Assembly: GCF_024213665.1 (NCBI RefSeq)
Contig: NZ_JANAVP010000027.1
Location: 1-64,000 of the forward strand
Origin: Streptomyces sp. A3M-1-3
GTDB taxonomy: Bacteria > Actinomycetota > Actinomycetes > Streptomycetales > Streptomycetaceae
Reading direction: 5' to 3'
DNA length: 64,000 nt
Positions 1 to 8,700 of this stretch are shown in pieces; within the stretch, counting starts at the first letter, position 1, and each line of letters opens with the position of its first letter. The notes beneath the pieces were generated by a model. The model was given only the letters and a program-made list of their open reading frames with translations. It was not told the origin of the DNA and did not search any database. The translations under genes were made by a program, and so were the position numbers.

Positions 1-73
1 GTTCGTCCGTCAGATCTGCACGCGCCACAACACAAGATCATTTCACAGGCGAGATCCACTTTCGCAACAGGCC

Positions 74-514
74 CTAGCAGCAGGGGCCGTCGCCACAGCA
101 CGTCGGCTCGCTGCAGTCCGCCTTTGTGCCCCACAGTCCCTCGTCGACCATGTAGCCAGCCACACGGAGCTTGCTGACGACGTCGACCATCGTTGCCTTG
201 TCCCGGTATCGGGAGCCCGGCGCGTGGTGGATGTACCGGCCGTAGCGCTCCTGGCACCAGGTCGTGTACTCGGCGCTGTGCAGCATGAAGGTGTGCCAGG
301 CCGGGTCGACCTTCTGCGAGGGCGACAGGCCCTCACCGGTGCGGCCCATCACGTCGAGAAACGCAAGGCCCTGGTCCATGACGCGTTCGGCGACGCACCG
401 TTCCAGGCCGTATTCCTCGGCACAGAAGTCGGTAAGCCGGTCGAACAGGTCGGGGTCGACGAGCGTGCGCCCGTGGACCAGTTCTGTTGCGAGAGCGGTC
501 ATGCGATGCTCCAT
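74..514 (-). CDS. Conserved actinobacterial protein with Trp-His motif and Cys-rich tail
   Basis: A 146-residue protein of unknown function. It is helical, with a central block (about residues 68-98) holding VDPAWHTFMLH, a WCQERYG segment and YIHHAP. The spaced Trp, His, Cys and Tyr residues resemble streptomycete proteins annotated as glycine-rich-domain-like, from memory. The last 15 residues are cysteine-rich (CSEPTCC, GPCC) and could bind metal. ATG 514 has an AGGA about 8 nt upstream; ATG 502 (MTALATE) is an alternative with GGAG close by. It is the last gene of a leftward operon (1446, 1018, 758, 514) that diverges from a helix-turn-helix regulator. Relatives of this gene set are commonly found beside such regulators. 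No enzymatic role can be read from the sequence. Confidence 0.75.
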   Translation of the reverse strand: MEHRMTALATELVHGRTLVDPDLFDRLTDFCAEEYGLERCVAERVMDQGLAFLDVMGRTGEGLSPSQKVDPAWHTFMLHSAEYTTWCQERYGRYIHHAPGSRYRDKATMVDVVSKLRVAGYMVDEGLWGTKADCSEPTCCGDGPCC

Positions 515-629
515 AGGGTGCGTCCTCGGCGCGGGAGGTCTCTCGCGCCGTCGTGCACTGTCTGGGCCTCTTGGAGGCCCGCCCGCCTCGGCCGCGTCCT
601 GTGCAGGGATCCAGCGGCCGGGGCGGGAG

Positions 630-758
630 TCAGCGGCGGGGGGATGGGCAGACGATGTGCCGTCTGACCGTGACGAAAGGGCCGGAAGCACGGTCAATCT
701 CGTACGTCCGGTACCGCTCGCCGTTGCGGATCGTGCGGCCGCAGCCCCCACAGATCAT
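630..758 (-). CDS. 42-residue CxxC mini-protein
   Basis: A very short gene whose ATG (758-756) shares its A with the TGA of the upstream gene (TGATG), so translation is probably coupled. The protein begins MICGGCGRTI, carries a second half rich in Arg and Tyr, and has a third Cys near the end (HIVCPSP). The N-terminal CxxC knuckle suggests a half zinc ribbon. Its third positions are strongly G/C. Similar tiny proteins starting with a GCG knuckle occur in Streptomyces beside helix-turn-helix regulators; this is recalled, not searched. The function is unknown, perhaps an accessory to the neighbouring regulator. Confidence 0.55.
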   Translation of the reverse strand: MICGGCGRTIRNGERYRTYEIDRASGPFVTVRRHIVCPSPRR

Positions 759-1018
759 CAGGACCCCTCCTTGCGTAGCGGGTTACCAGGGGCCGGGGTG
801 ACGCGCACGAACGAGGTGACAATCGCGCGGAACCCGGCGTGCGTGTGGCTCCGCGCGGTGTGACGGAGCGCCCAATTCTCCGGGCCGGCCTTCCCTTCGT
901 GGGGTCCCGACGTATCCGAGCACGTGGTGCATTCCAGCTCGTATACGGGGCCAGACGCTCCAGGCTCCGCGTCGGGGCCGATCGTCCAGTCCGCGAACAT
1001 GATGATCGTGCCGATCAC
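758..1018 (-). CDS. DUF7848-like small protein
   Basis: An 86-residue protein. The GTG start (1018) overlaps the stop of the upstream gene as GTGA, which decides the start and indicates coupled translation. It contains a CTTC pair (VYELECTTCSDTSGP), then a His-rich stretch (LRHTARSHTHAGFR) and a beta-rich end. This layout, a Cys pair followed by WALRHTxxxxHxxFR, matches the streptomycete family called DUF7848 as I remember it. The Cys and His residues could form a zinc site. No function is known. It is co-operonic with the 143-residue protein upstream and the CxxC mini-protein downstream. Confidence 0.7.
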   Translation of the reverse strand: MIGTIIMFADWTIGPDAEPGASGPVYELECTTCSDTSGPHEGKAGPENWALRHTARSHTHAGFRAIVTSFVRVTPAPGNPLRKEGS

Positions 1019-1446
1019 GCCGACACCTTCGGGCGGGGACCGAGGGCATCTGCTACCGCCTTGTGCAGCGCGCCACGCAGAGCGCCCGGATCGGTGAGGT
1101 AACCGTCCGGTCCGGGCGGCCGTTCCCAGTGGTCTCCCGGGCCGCTCAGCAGGATGGCGGGCGGGACGACGACGTAAGTGCTGGGACCCAGCGCCTCGGT
1201 GTGCGGCACGTCCCAACTGGCGGCCGTGCCGACCGGCACCAGCCAGTACAACTGCCTGGCTGCGTCACATATGACCGCGCGGGACTCAGGCCCCAATGCC
1301 CGATGCGCCTCGATCCCAATCGCCCGTCGGACGCGCACGGCGTCCCAGTCCCGCCCCGCCGGCAGCAGGGCAATACCTCGCGGCCGCATCGGGTCTGCAG
1401 GCTGCAGTGAGAGTCGCGGCGGTGCGACTTGATCCGGGGAATCCAT
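1015..1446 (-). CDS. Conserved streptomycete hypothetical protein
   Basis: A 143-residue protein and first gene of the leftward operon. Visible features are GIALLPAGRDWDAVRV near residue 25, a central YWLVPVGTAASWDV and a PPAILLSGPGDHWERPPGPDGYLTDPGALRGAL type C-terminal part. The LPAG..WDAVRV and H-W elements recall a family found next to helix-turn-helix regulators in Streptomyces, with weak resemblance to the N-terminal fold of bifunctional DNA primase/polymerases. I would not assign that activity. Its 5' end faces the regulator at 1578, and the shared 131-bp gap holds an inverted repeat that may control both sides. Confidence 0.7.
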   Translation of the reverse strand: MDSPDQVAPPRLSLQPADPMRPRGIALLPAGRDWDAVRVRRAIGIEAHRALGPESRAVICDAARQLYWLVPVGTAASWDVPHTEALGPSTYVVVPPAILLSGPGDHWERPPGPDGYLTDPGALRGALHKAVADALGPRPKVSA

Positions 1447-1478
1447 GTCGCAAGCGTTCCGCTACAGGCCAGCCGACG

Positions 1479-1524
1479 ACAGTGTGTGACGGGGGTGTGC
1501 CGCAGTACGCGATTCACACACTGT
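1479..1524. promoter_or_regulatory. Inverted repeat in divergent promoter region
   Basis: The arms ACAGTGTGTGA (1479-1489) and TCACACACTGT (1514-1524) form a perfect 11-bp inverted repeat separated by 24 bp. It lies midway between the leftward operon (start 1446) and the rightward helix-turn-helix gene (start 1578). Its position and symmetry suggest a regulator binding site, most simply for the neighbouring regulator acting on itself and on the operon. The binding protein is an inference. Confidence 0.5.
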
Positions 1525-1577
1525 GCGAATCGGATGTCGCTACGCTCAACCACACTGAGTGAAGCGGGGAACACACC

Positions 1578-2912
1578 ATGGAACCCAACACGTTGCTGGA
1601 CGCTCTCCTGGAGGAGGCGGGCATGTCTCGCCTCGGACTCGCAACAAGGATCAACCAGTTGGCGGCAACGCGCGGCAAGCCGGCACGCTATGACCACAGC
1701 TCGGTGATCCGCTGGCTCAAGGGTCAGCGGCCCCGCGGCATCGTCCCTGACCTGATCTGCGACGCCCTCGCCTCTCGTATCGGCCGACCTCTGACCTTGG
1801 ACGACATCGGCATGGGTCACCCTGCCGCGCAGCAGGCACCGTCCACACCTCTCGACGGCTTCATCGATCGTTCCACCGCCCTGTGGCGCAGCGACCAGCA
1901 ACGCCCGGACCTGCAACAGGCCCCTGTCATTACTGGGCTTCCCGCAGTCGGCCCCGTCTGGGAGTGGGAGAACCCACCGGACGACACAGACGTCTCCCGC
2001 GGCGGTACGCTCCGAGTCGGCTTGTCAGACGTCGAACTGCTCCGTACTGCGCGCGGCCATTTCGAGCAGATGTACCGGAAGGCTGGCGGGATCACCACCC
2101 GGTCGCGCGTGCTTCGATTCCTCGTCGCTGATACAGCCCCCCTGCTCCGTGGCTCGTATACCGATGCCACCGGCCGCGAGCTGCATCGGTCGGTGGGCGG
2201 GCTGGTCGCGATCGCCGGTATCTGCTCGTACGACTCGGACGCGCAGGGGCTGGCGCAGCGCTACTTCTACCAGGCGCTGCGCCTGGCAAAGGCAAGCGGC
2301 GACCGGGCGTTTGGCGGGTACGTGATAGCGCTGCTGGTCAATCAGGCGCTGTACATGCGGGACTACCGGCAGGCCGTAGCGTTCGCCGAGGCGGGGCTTC
2401 GCACGGCCGGACAGCACATCTCGCACGCACTGGCCTGCGACCTGCACGCCATGCAGGCGAAGGCGTACTCGCGCATGGGTGACCAGGCCGGCGCCCACCG
2501 GTGCATGGCCCTCGCCGAAACCGCGGCCGGGCTGATCCGCCGCGACGAGGAACCAGCCGAGACCGGATACGTACAGCCTGGCCTCCTGGAGGCCAACCTC
2601 GCAGACGCCTTTATGCGACTCGGGGACATGACCCCAGCACAGACCTATGCCGCGGAAGCGGTCGCAACGCAGACGCACGCCCGCGGCCGGGTTCACCGCC
2701 TCGCCACCCTCACGGACTGCGAGCTGCGTGCCGGGGAAGTCGACAAGGCTGCGGCCACGGCCGTGGAGATGCTCGATACGGTGCAGGGCATGGAGTCGCG
2801 ACGCCTCACCGACCGACTCGCCAAGGTCCGCAATTCCCTTGCTGCGGTGCGCTGCAGCTCGACTTGCGATGTAGTCGACCGCATCGACGAGACCCTCCGC
2901 ATTCCCCTGTAG
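1578..2912 (+). CDS. Helix-turn-helix regulator with TPR-like C-terminal region
   Basis: A 444-residue protein. The N-terminus (about 1-75) is an Xre-like helix-turn-helix: LLEEAGMSRLGLATRIN, then SSVIRWLKGQRPRG. After a linker, residues from about 150 onward form paired helices of TPR type: AQRYFYQALRLAKASGDRAFGG, YRQAVAFAEAGL, AGAHRCMALAETAAG. This architecture is common among Streptomyces development and metabolism regulators that sense peptides or partner proteins through the repeats. The start ATG has GGGGA upstream. The gene diverges from a four-gene operon across an inverted repeat and is followed 49 bp later by a Nudix gene. Its target is unknown. Confidence 0.85.
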   Translation: MEPNTLLDALLEEAGMSRLGLATRINQLAATRGKPARYDHSSVIRWLKGQRPRGIVPDLICDALASRIGRPLTLDDIGMGHPAAQQAPSTPLDGFIDRSTALWRSDQQRPDLQQAPVITGLPAVGPVWEWENPPDDTDVSRGGTLRVGLSDVELLRTARGHFEQMYRKAGGITTRSRVLRFLVADTAPLLRGSYTDATGRELHRSVGGLVAIAGICSYDSDAQGLAQRYFYQALRLAKASGDRAFGGYVIALLVNQALYMRDYRQAVAFAEAGLRTAGQHISHALACDLHAMQAKAYSRMGDQAGAHRCMALAETAAGLIRRDEEPAETGYVQPGLLEANLADAFMRLGDMTPAQTYAAEAVATQTHARGRVHRLATLTDCELRAGEVDKAAATAVEMLDTVQGMESRRLTDRLAKVRNSLAAVRCSSTCDVVDRIDETLRIPL

Positions 2913-2961
2913 CGCGCTCGGTGTGCTGGGATGGCCTGGTTCCCAACGAAGGGTCTCGACT

Positions 2962-3495
2962 GTGTCGGAGTGGCAGAACCTCGGTGAGCGCACCGTTTAT
3001 GAGAACCGGTGGGTCACGGTGAACATGGCCGACGTCCAGCTTCCCGGCGGTCGGCATCTGGACCACACCGTGATTCGCTTGCGACCTGTTGCCGTGGCCA
3101 CGGTCGTCAACGACGACAACGAGGCGCTGTTGCTGTGGCGGCACCGCTTCATTACAGGCGCATGGGGCTGGGAGCTGCCTTCCGGCGGCACTGGCGAGGG
3201 TGAAGATCCTGCGGTCGCCGCGGCGCGCGAGTTCGAGGAGGAGACCGGCTGGCGGCCAGGCCCGATGCGGCACCTCATGTCTCTCGACCCCCAGGCTGGC
3301 ATCTCGACGTCGCGGCACCACGTCTACTGGGCGGAAAGCGCCGAACTCGTCGGCCATCCGGAGGACGACTTTGAGTCGGCCCGCCGAGAATGGGTGCCTC
3401 TGAAGCGTGTGCCCGAGCTGGTGGCACGCGGCGAGATCCGCAGCGCGAACGCCGTCGCGGCGCTGCTGATGCTGCGGTACCTTCGGCTCGGCTGA
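2962..3495 (+). CDS. Nudix hydrolase
   Basis: A 177-residue Nudix-fold hydrolase. A complete Nudix box (GX5EX7REUXEEXGU) is visible at about residues 74-97: G-GTGEG-E-DPAVAAA-REFEEETGW, so the Mg-binding glutamates are intact. Upstream strands carry VNMADVQLPGGRHLDHTVIRL, typical of ADP-ribose or nucleotide-sugar pyrophosphatases, but the substrate cannot be told from sequence. GTG 2962 (VSEWQNLG) is preferred to the in-frame GTG 2923, because family members begin close to the SEW.NLGER.VYEN segment. It sits 49 bp downstream of the helix-turn-helix regulator and is probably co-transcribed. A strong hairpin follows. Confidence 0.88.
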   Translation: MSEWQNLGERTVYENRWVTVNMADVQLPGGRHLDHTVIRLRPVAVATVVNDDNEALLLWRHRFITGAWGWELPSGGTGEGEDPAVAAAREFEEETGWRPGPMRHLMSLDPQAGISTSRHHVYWAESAELVGHPEDDFESARREWVPLKRVPELVARGEIRSANAVAALLMLRYLRLG

Positions 3496-3513
3496 CCCGG
3501 TACGCACGAAAAG

Positions 3514-3547
3514 GCCCCCTGCCCCGGCCGAAGCCGGAACAGGGGGC
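3514..3547. terminator. Hairpin terminator between convergent genes
   Basis: GCCCCCTG (3514-3521) pairs with CAGGGGGC (3540-3547), and an inner CCGGC/GCCGG stem lies between them. It follows the Nudix stop by 18 bp and faces a leftward endonuclease fragment. There is no T-tract, which is usual for streptomycete terminators. Confidence 0.65.
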
Positions 3548-3566
3548 GCGGTGTCGATCGTCGTCC

Positions 3567-3851
3567 CTACCGGGGTTCGTAGGAGACGGTTGTGCCGGGG
3601 CATGCGTCAGCGAGTTGAGTGAGAGCGTTCCGTTCGTCAGCGTCGAGGGTGAGGCCCCAGCGGAGCTTGGTCGCGGTCCACTCCGACGTGTACCGGCACG
3701 TCACCTTGACGTCCGGCGGCAGCCATTCCGCCGGGTCTTGATCTGCTTTGCTGCGGTTCGAGGCGGCCGTCACTGCGACGAGGGAGCGCTCGGCGGTGAG
3801 GTCGTTGGCGTAGGCCTCGCGTCGGGCCGCAGTCCACTGTGAGGCCCCAGC
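3567..3851 (-). pseudogene. 5'-truncated HNH endonuclease fragment (DUF1524-like)
   Basis: Only the C-terminal third of a secreted HNH-type nuclease remains. The readable protein runs from about SQWTAARREAYAN through TAASNRSKADQDPAEWLPP to CRYTSEWTATKLRWGL and ends TTVSYEPR. Reading upstream in the same frame gives an in-frame TGA just beyond 3851 and no catalytic His motif. A second and longer copy of the same family is at 14282-14719. The family normally carries a signal peptide and a DxDH.VPLAE catalytic segment before this point. The fragment is a remnant of integrated accessory DNA rather than a working enzyme. Confidence 0.75.
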
Positions 3852-3925
3852 TGGTGGGGGGCGTCATTCGAGCCGTGCGGTATTCCTGCCTGACGCTGGT
3901 GGCTGAGCAGTCCGATCCGGCACCC

Positions 3926-4205
3926 CTATGAGTGCGGCCGAGGCCCGGCCAGGAGTGCCCTGATGGCGTTGCGGTCCGGGGAACGGCCGACGTCGTCGAA
4001 CCACGAGATGACGAGCTGGGTGTGTCGCCAGCACACGCCGCAGTCGGCTAGAGCGTCCAGGTATCGGTGCTGGGCTGGGGCGGGCTGGCACTCTGGTCGT
4101 AGCCGGAAGAATGCCGCGGCAAGGAACGGTCCCCAGTCTTCGGCGATGGTGAGGTAGCTGCAGAACGGCACGGAAGCCAAGGCTGTTTGCAGGAGTGTCA
4201 ACGGC
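3926..4205 (-). pseudogene. Possible C-terminal fragment of an unknown protein
   Basis: This frame reads as a natural globular protein end: YLTIAEDWGPFLAAAFFRLRP, then ALADCGVCWRHTQLVISWFDD, ending LLAGPRPHS. It has no convincing start: upstream the frame drifts into sequence unlike protein. It lies between an HNH fragment and a lipoprotein gene, in DNA that looks decayed. I do not recognise the family, and a chance open frame is possible. Confidence 0.35.
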
Positions 4206-4388
4206 CGTGACGGTGTGCCAGTCGCCGACCGGGCCAAGACTCGGGACAACCTCCAGAGGGAGATCGCGGAGCTGACGGAAATATCCGGCACTGGTCGAGT
4301 CGACGTCAAAACGTAATGGGGACACCTCTCTGCCGCCGGTAAGATCATTCTGCTCATTCTTCGCCAGCGAGAGATGCCAGGAAAGACC

Positions 4389-5129
4389 ATGAAACTGCGC
4401 AGGGCCCTCCCTATTGCCGCCGTGATACCGGCCCTTCTCGCGATGTCCGCGTGCAGCGGCGAATCGGCGGATTCCGACGGCAAGAAGCCGAAGGCGAGCA
4501 CGAGCGCGAGCGCCGGCGCGAAGAGCAAGCAGAGCCCCGAGGAGAAAGAGGCCGCCGAGGCAAAGCGCCTGGGGGCGTTCGACAGGAAGGCCCTCGAAAA
4601 GGCCGCCATCACCGGAAAGACCGCGGGCTTCGACGCCAAGAAGATCGCCAAGGCGGAGGTCGAGGCCGGCCGCGGCATGGAGGCCGACAAGAAGGCCTGC
4701 CAGCCGCTCGCCAGCCTCATCGGCGGCTTCACGCACCTCCCCGCGGTGAGCACGGTGCACCGCTCCCTGCAGCCCGGCGAGGCGACCAACGCGACCGTCG
4801 GCTCCATGTGGCTCGCCTCGCACTCGGAGGACAACGCCACCCGGGTGATGAAGGAACTCCGCGCGGCCGTCGCCGACTGCCCCAAGGGCTTCAAGACCCT
4901 CGGCCTCACGTACGGCAAGGTCGAGGGCCGCCCGGCGCCGAAGCTCGGCGACGAGGCCGTCGGCTACCGGATCACCGGCGACATCGGGAAGCAGAAGGTC
5001 CCGATGACCTACACCGTCGTCCGCAGCGGCGGCATCATCGCCGCCTTCTACGGCGTCAACATGCTCGACCAGAACCACGCGGCGATCCCGGAAGCGGTCG
5101 TGAAGGCGCAACTGGAGCAGCTGGGCTGA
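4389..5129 (+). CDS. Putative lipoprotein
   Basis: A 246-residue exported lipoprotein. The signal peptide MKLRRALPIAAVIPALLAMSAC ends in a lipobox-like MSAC with the lipid-carrying Cys at about residue 22. A low-complexity Ser/Lys/Ala-rich linker (to about residue 60) is followed by a soluble domain containing KKACQPLASLIGGFTHLPAV and PAPKLGDEAVGYRI. These features are common in streptomycete lipoproteins of unknown function that may bind ligands at the cell surface. ATG 4389 is preferred over ATG 4374, since AGGAAAG lies 4-10 nt upstream of it. It is monocistronic, with a strong terminator 68 bp after the stop. Confidence 0.8.
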   Translation: MKLRRALPIAAVIPALLAMSACSGESADSDGKKPKASTSASAGAKSKQSPEEKEAAEAKRLGAFDRKALEKAAITGKTAGFDAKKIAKAEVEAGRGMEADKKACQPLASLIGGFTHLPAVSTVHRSLQPGEATNATVGSMWLASHSEDNATRVMKELRAAVADCPKGFKTLGLTYGKVEGRPAPKLGDEAVGYRITGDIGKQKVPMTYTVVRSGGIIAAFYGVNMLDQNHAAIPEAVVKAQLEQLG

Positions 5130-5196
5130 GCCGCCGAGGCTCCGAGGACGAAAACGCGGACGTGACGGGCTGACACCGCTGCCGTAGGCACGGAGA

Positions 5197-5235
5197 GGGG
5201 GCCGTCCCCAGTGGGTCTCACTGGGGACGGCCCCC
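5197..5235. terminator. Strong hairpin terminator
   Basis: GGGGCCGTCCCCAGTG pairs with CACTGGGGACGGCCCC across a 5-nt loop, a perfect 16-bp stem. It lies downstream of the rightward lipoprotein gene and downstream of the leftward toxin/immunity pair, so it may serve both. Confidence 0.8.
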
Positions 5236-5327
5236 TCCTCGTGGACGGGCGGCCTCCATGTTCCGGGCAGGGGTGGCGCCGCGCCACAGCGCGGCGCCAC
5301 CCCTCGGCGGCTCCGGCCGGCAAACGG

Positions 5328-5747
5328 TCAGCCGACCTGCCCCCATTCCGCCGGGAAGTCCGGCGGCCAGGGCTCACGCGGGTCGTACAACGACTGCCGC
5401 TCACCCATCACCGCATACTCCGCCTCCCGCCAGGACGGCTTGCCGCCGACGACGAAGCTGCCGCCGTCCCGCTCCAGCATCCAGGTGTAGACGGCGTCCT
5501 CCGCCGGAATGCCGTGCCGTTCGCCGAGCACGCCGAACTCGTCGGCGGTCGCCCGCCGGATGTGGAGCCCGTTCTCGTAGTAGGGCTTGAGGAACATCAG
5601 TTCCACATGCCCGATATAGACCTCGATCATCGTCGTGGTCCGGTCCACCAGTGTGGCCTCACTGGTCAGAAAGAGCTGCCGGTGCGAGGGGAGGAACCCG
5701 CTGACTCTGAAGAGCCGCCCCTCCCGGATGAAATCTGTCACGACCAC
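5328..5747 (-). CDS. Putative immunity protein of the adjacent polymorphic toxin
   Basis: A 139-residue soluble acidic protein with no signal peptide. It starts 10 bp after the stop of the giant toxin-like gene, with GGAGGAG in the gap as ribosome binding site. It begins MVVTDFIREGRLFRVSGFLPSH and contains VDRTTTMIEVYIGHVELMFLK and WMLERDGGSFVVGGKPSW. I do not recognise a named family. Its small size, cytoplasmic nature and position immediately behind a toxin C-terminus are the classic layout of an immunity gene, so the role is inferred from context. A strong terminator lies beyond it. Confidence 0.6.
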   Translation of the reverse strand: MVVTDFIREGRLFRVSGFLPSHRQLFLTSEATLVDRTTTMIEVYIGHVELMFLKPYYENGLHIRRATADEFGVLGERHGIPAEDAVYTWMLERDGGSFVVGGKPSWREAEYAVMGERQSLYDPREPWPPDFPAEWGQVG

Positions 5748-5757
5748 TCTCTCCTCC

Positions 5758-8700
5758 TCACTCGGGCACCAGCTCTCCGTTGGGGTACTTGAAGCGCTGC
5801 GGGTAGACGCGTACGACCTTGCCCGCGTCGTTGGTCATGTGCCACTCGATGGACGACCAGCCGCGCTGCTCCAGCCGGACGGCCGTACGGAGTTTGATCA
5901 TCTCCCATGCGGTTCCGTAGCCGCTGGACCGGATGAGCTCCCAGTCGTTGGCCGGGATCGTTTCCCCTCGCTGCAGAAGCAGAGTCAGCGCCTCGTCAGC
6001 GTTCTTGGCGCCGGCGACACCGTCCAGGGACACCGAGATCTTCACGTTGGGGTTGGACACTGCTCTCTCCACTCCCACCGTCCACACGGGGCGGATCCCC
6101 ATCCCCAGGCCTTCCGACAGTTCGTCGGCGTACGCCTTGCCGTTGAATGTGTGCCCGCCGATGGCCTTGGCCAGGTTGTCCGAGCCGGGGTTGACTCCGA
6201 GGACGATGTGATCGCCGTCCTTCACCAGGTCGCGGAGGAACTTCTCGGCGCAATCGTTGATGCCGCCGGAGCCGGCCGACGCGACGGAGAACGCCGCGAC
6301 CTTGAAGGTTGCGGTGTCCAGCCTCTCGCACGCCTCGGAGAGCTTCCGGACGATACGGCTGATGATGCCCTGGATGGCGGCCTCGGTCAGGCCCATGGTG
6401 CGGAGCGCCAGCCAGGCGTCGGTGAACCCGATGCCCGTCTTGAGGGCGGCGTCCATCGCCGTCACCGCGGCCTTGGCCGACCTGAAGATCGCGCCCGCGA
6501 CGAACCAGCTGGCCGCCCAGGCACAGTCGCCCCAGCTGCCGCCGGACAGACCCGGGGTGATCAGCTTGGCACAGCCGATGAAGTCCCCGAGGAGGACGTC
6601 GATCGGGTCGATGCCCGAGTTGAACTCGGTCATCGTCAGCGTGTAGCTGAGCCGTTCTGTCTTGGCCTTCGACACCTCGGGGCCGAGGTAGATTGTGTCC
6701 GCGTCGGGGCAGCCGTACTGGTACGAGCCCGGCTCCGCCAGGCACATGAACAGGTCGACGTGCGACTTGTACGTGACGTCGGCCGTGATCGTGCAGTCCC
6801 CGAAGTGGATGACCGGGTTGCAGTTGTCCTTGACGACGTTCTGCGGGTCGCCGATGTACTCGATGTGGTCGAGGACCGCCCACACCCCGCCGATCCCGGT
6901 GGTGACACCCTGCGTGATCTGCTCGGTGTTGCCCTGCGACTCCGTGCGGTCCGCGGCGGCCTGGGCCTCCTCCGCCGCTTCCCGCGCACCGGCGGCGGCC
7001 TCTTCCGCCGCCGTCGCGTCGTTCTCCGCCTGGGTGGCGGTGGCGCGGGCGCTGGCGGCGTCCTCCTCGGCCTTGGTGGCCACGGCACGGGCGTTGGCGG
7101 CGTCCTTCTCCGCCTCGGTGGCCGCCGCGTCCGCCGCGATGGCGTCCTGCTCCGCGTCCATCGCCGCCCACGACGCCGCCATCGCGTCGTTGCCGGCCGA
7201 CTGGGCGTAGCCGTCGGCCCGGTTCGCCGACGCCTGCGCCTCCTTGGCGTCCTTCGCAGCCTGGGTGGCCGAGGCCTGGGCCCGCTGGTACGCCTTGGCG
7301 GCACGGGCCGCGTCGGTCGCCGCCGCTGCGGCCGCCTGGGCCGCGAGCTTCATGTCCGCGGCGGCCTGCGCGGCGAGGGCCTGCGCCTCGGCGGAGAACC
7401 CTTCGGCCTGGTTCGCGGTGGCGGCTGCCGCCGCCGCCTGCTGCTGCGAGATCGTCAGGGACTGCTGTCCCGTCAGCACCGCGAACGCCGCGGAGCTGTC
7501 GACCTCCTGGAACGGACCGCCGAGGGAGATCGCCTCGGTGGCCGGCTTGATCACCGCCGCGGCGGAGTCACGGGCCGCGAGCGAGGCCTGCACGGCCGCG
7601 AGGGCCTTGCCGGCGGTGGTCGCCGCCCAGGCCGCGGTCTGCAGCGCCTCGGTGCGGGCGGCAGCCGCCTCCGTCTTGGCGACCTTGGCCGCCGCGGAGG
7701 CCTTCTCCGACTGCTCCTTGGCGCCCTTGGCGTCGGCCGCCGCCGCCTCGGAGGCGTCGATGGCGTCGGCCGCGGCCGCGTGGGCGGCGGCTGCGGAACC
7801 AGCCGCGACCATGTATGAGGCCCAGGCACTGTCGGCCGCGGCCTTGGCGCGGGACGCGGAGCCCTGCGCCTTGGTGGCCGCGTCACGGGCGTTGACGGCC
7901 GCGGCCGTGGCCGCGTTCGCCGACGCGCGGGCGTTGGTGGCCGCCGTGGTCGCCGTATTCGCGGCCGACCGGGCGTCGGTGGCGGCGGCGCGGGACGCCT
8001 CGGCCGCGTCCGTACCCTCGTCGGCTTCGGCGTTGGCCTCCAGGGCCGCCGCCTTCGCCGCCAGCGAGTCACGCCGCTGCTCGGCCTCCAGGGCCCGGTC
8101 GCGGGCGGCGACCGCGTCGCGCTCCGCCTGCTCGGCGTCACCCCTGCGGGCCGACGCCGTGGCTCCCGCCGACTCCGCCGACGTACGGGCGTTGCTCGCG
8201 ATCAGGCCCTGGGCGACGGCGTCGGCCTCATGGGCCGCGGCCTTGTCCCGCTCGCTCTCCGCGGTGGCCCGGTAGGCCGCCGCGTTGGCGCGCTCCAGCT
8301 CGGCGACGGCACGCTGCGCCTGCGCGTCGGCCGCGGCCTGACGGGCGTCCTCCTCCTCCGCCAGCGCGGTTTCCTTGGCCTTCTTGGCGGTCGCGGCGTT
8401 CGCCGCGGCCGAGGCCGCGTAGGCGTCGGCGCTGTCCGCGGCGGCCTTCGCCTGGGCGGCGGCCTCCTGAGCGGCGATACGGCGGAACTCGGTGTTCACC
8501 GCGTGCGCCTCGGTCTGTGCCAGGGCGAGGAGCGCCTCCGACGTCGAGACCGTGGCGTTCGCCGCGTTCAGTGCGGTCTCCGTCGCCTTCGCGGCGGCCG
8601 TGGCGGCCGCGCCCGAGGCGCGGGCGACCTGGACCGACTGCTGTGCGTACATCAGGCCACGGCCGCGCGGCACCTCGGTGGCGTCCGCGATGGCCCATGC

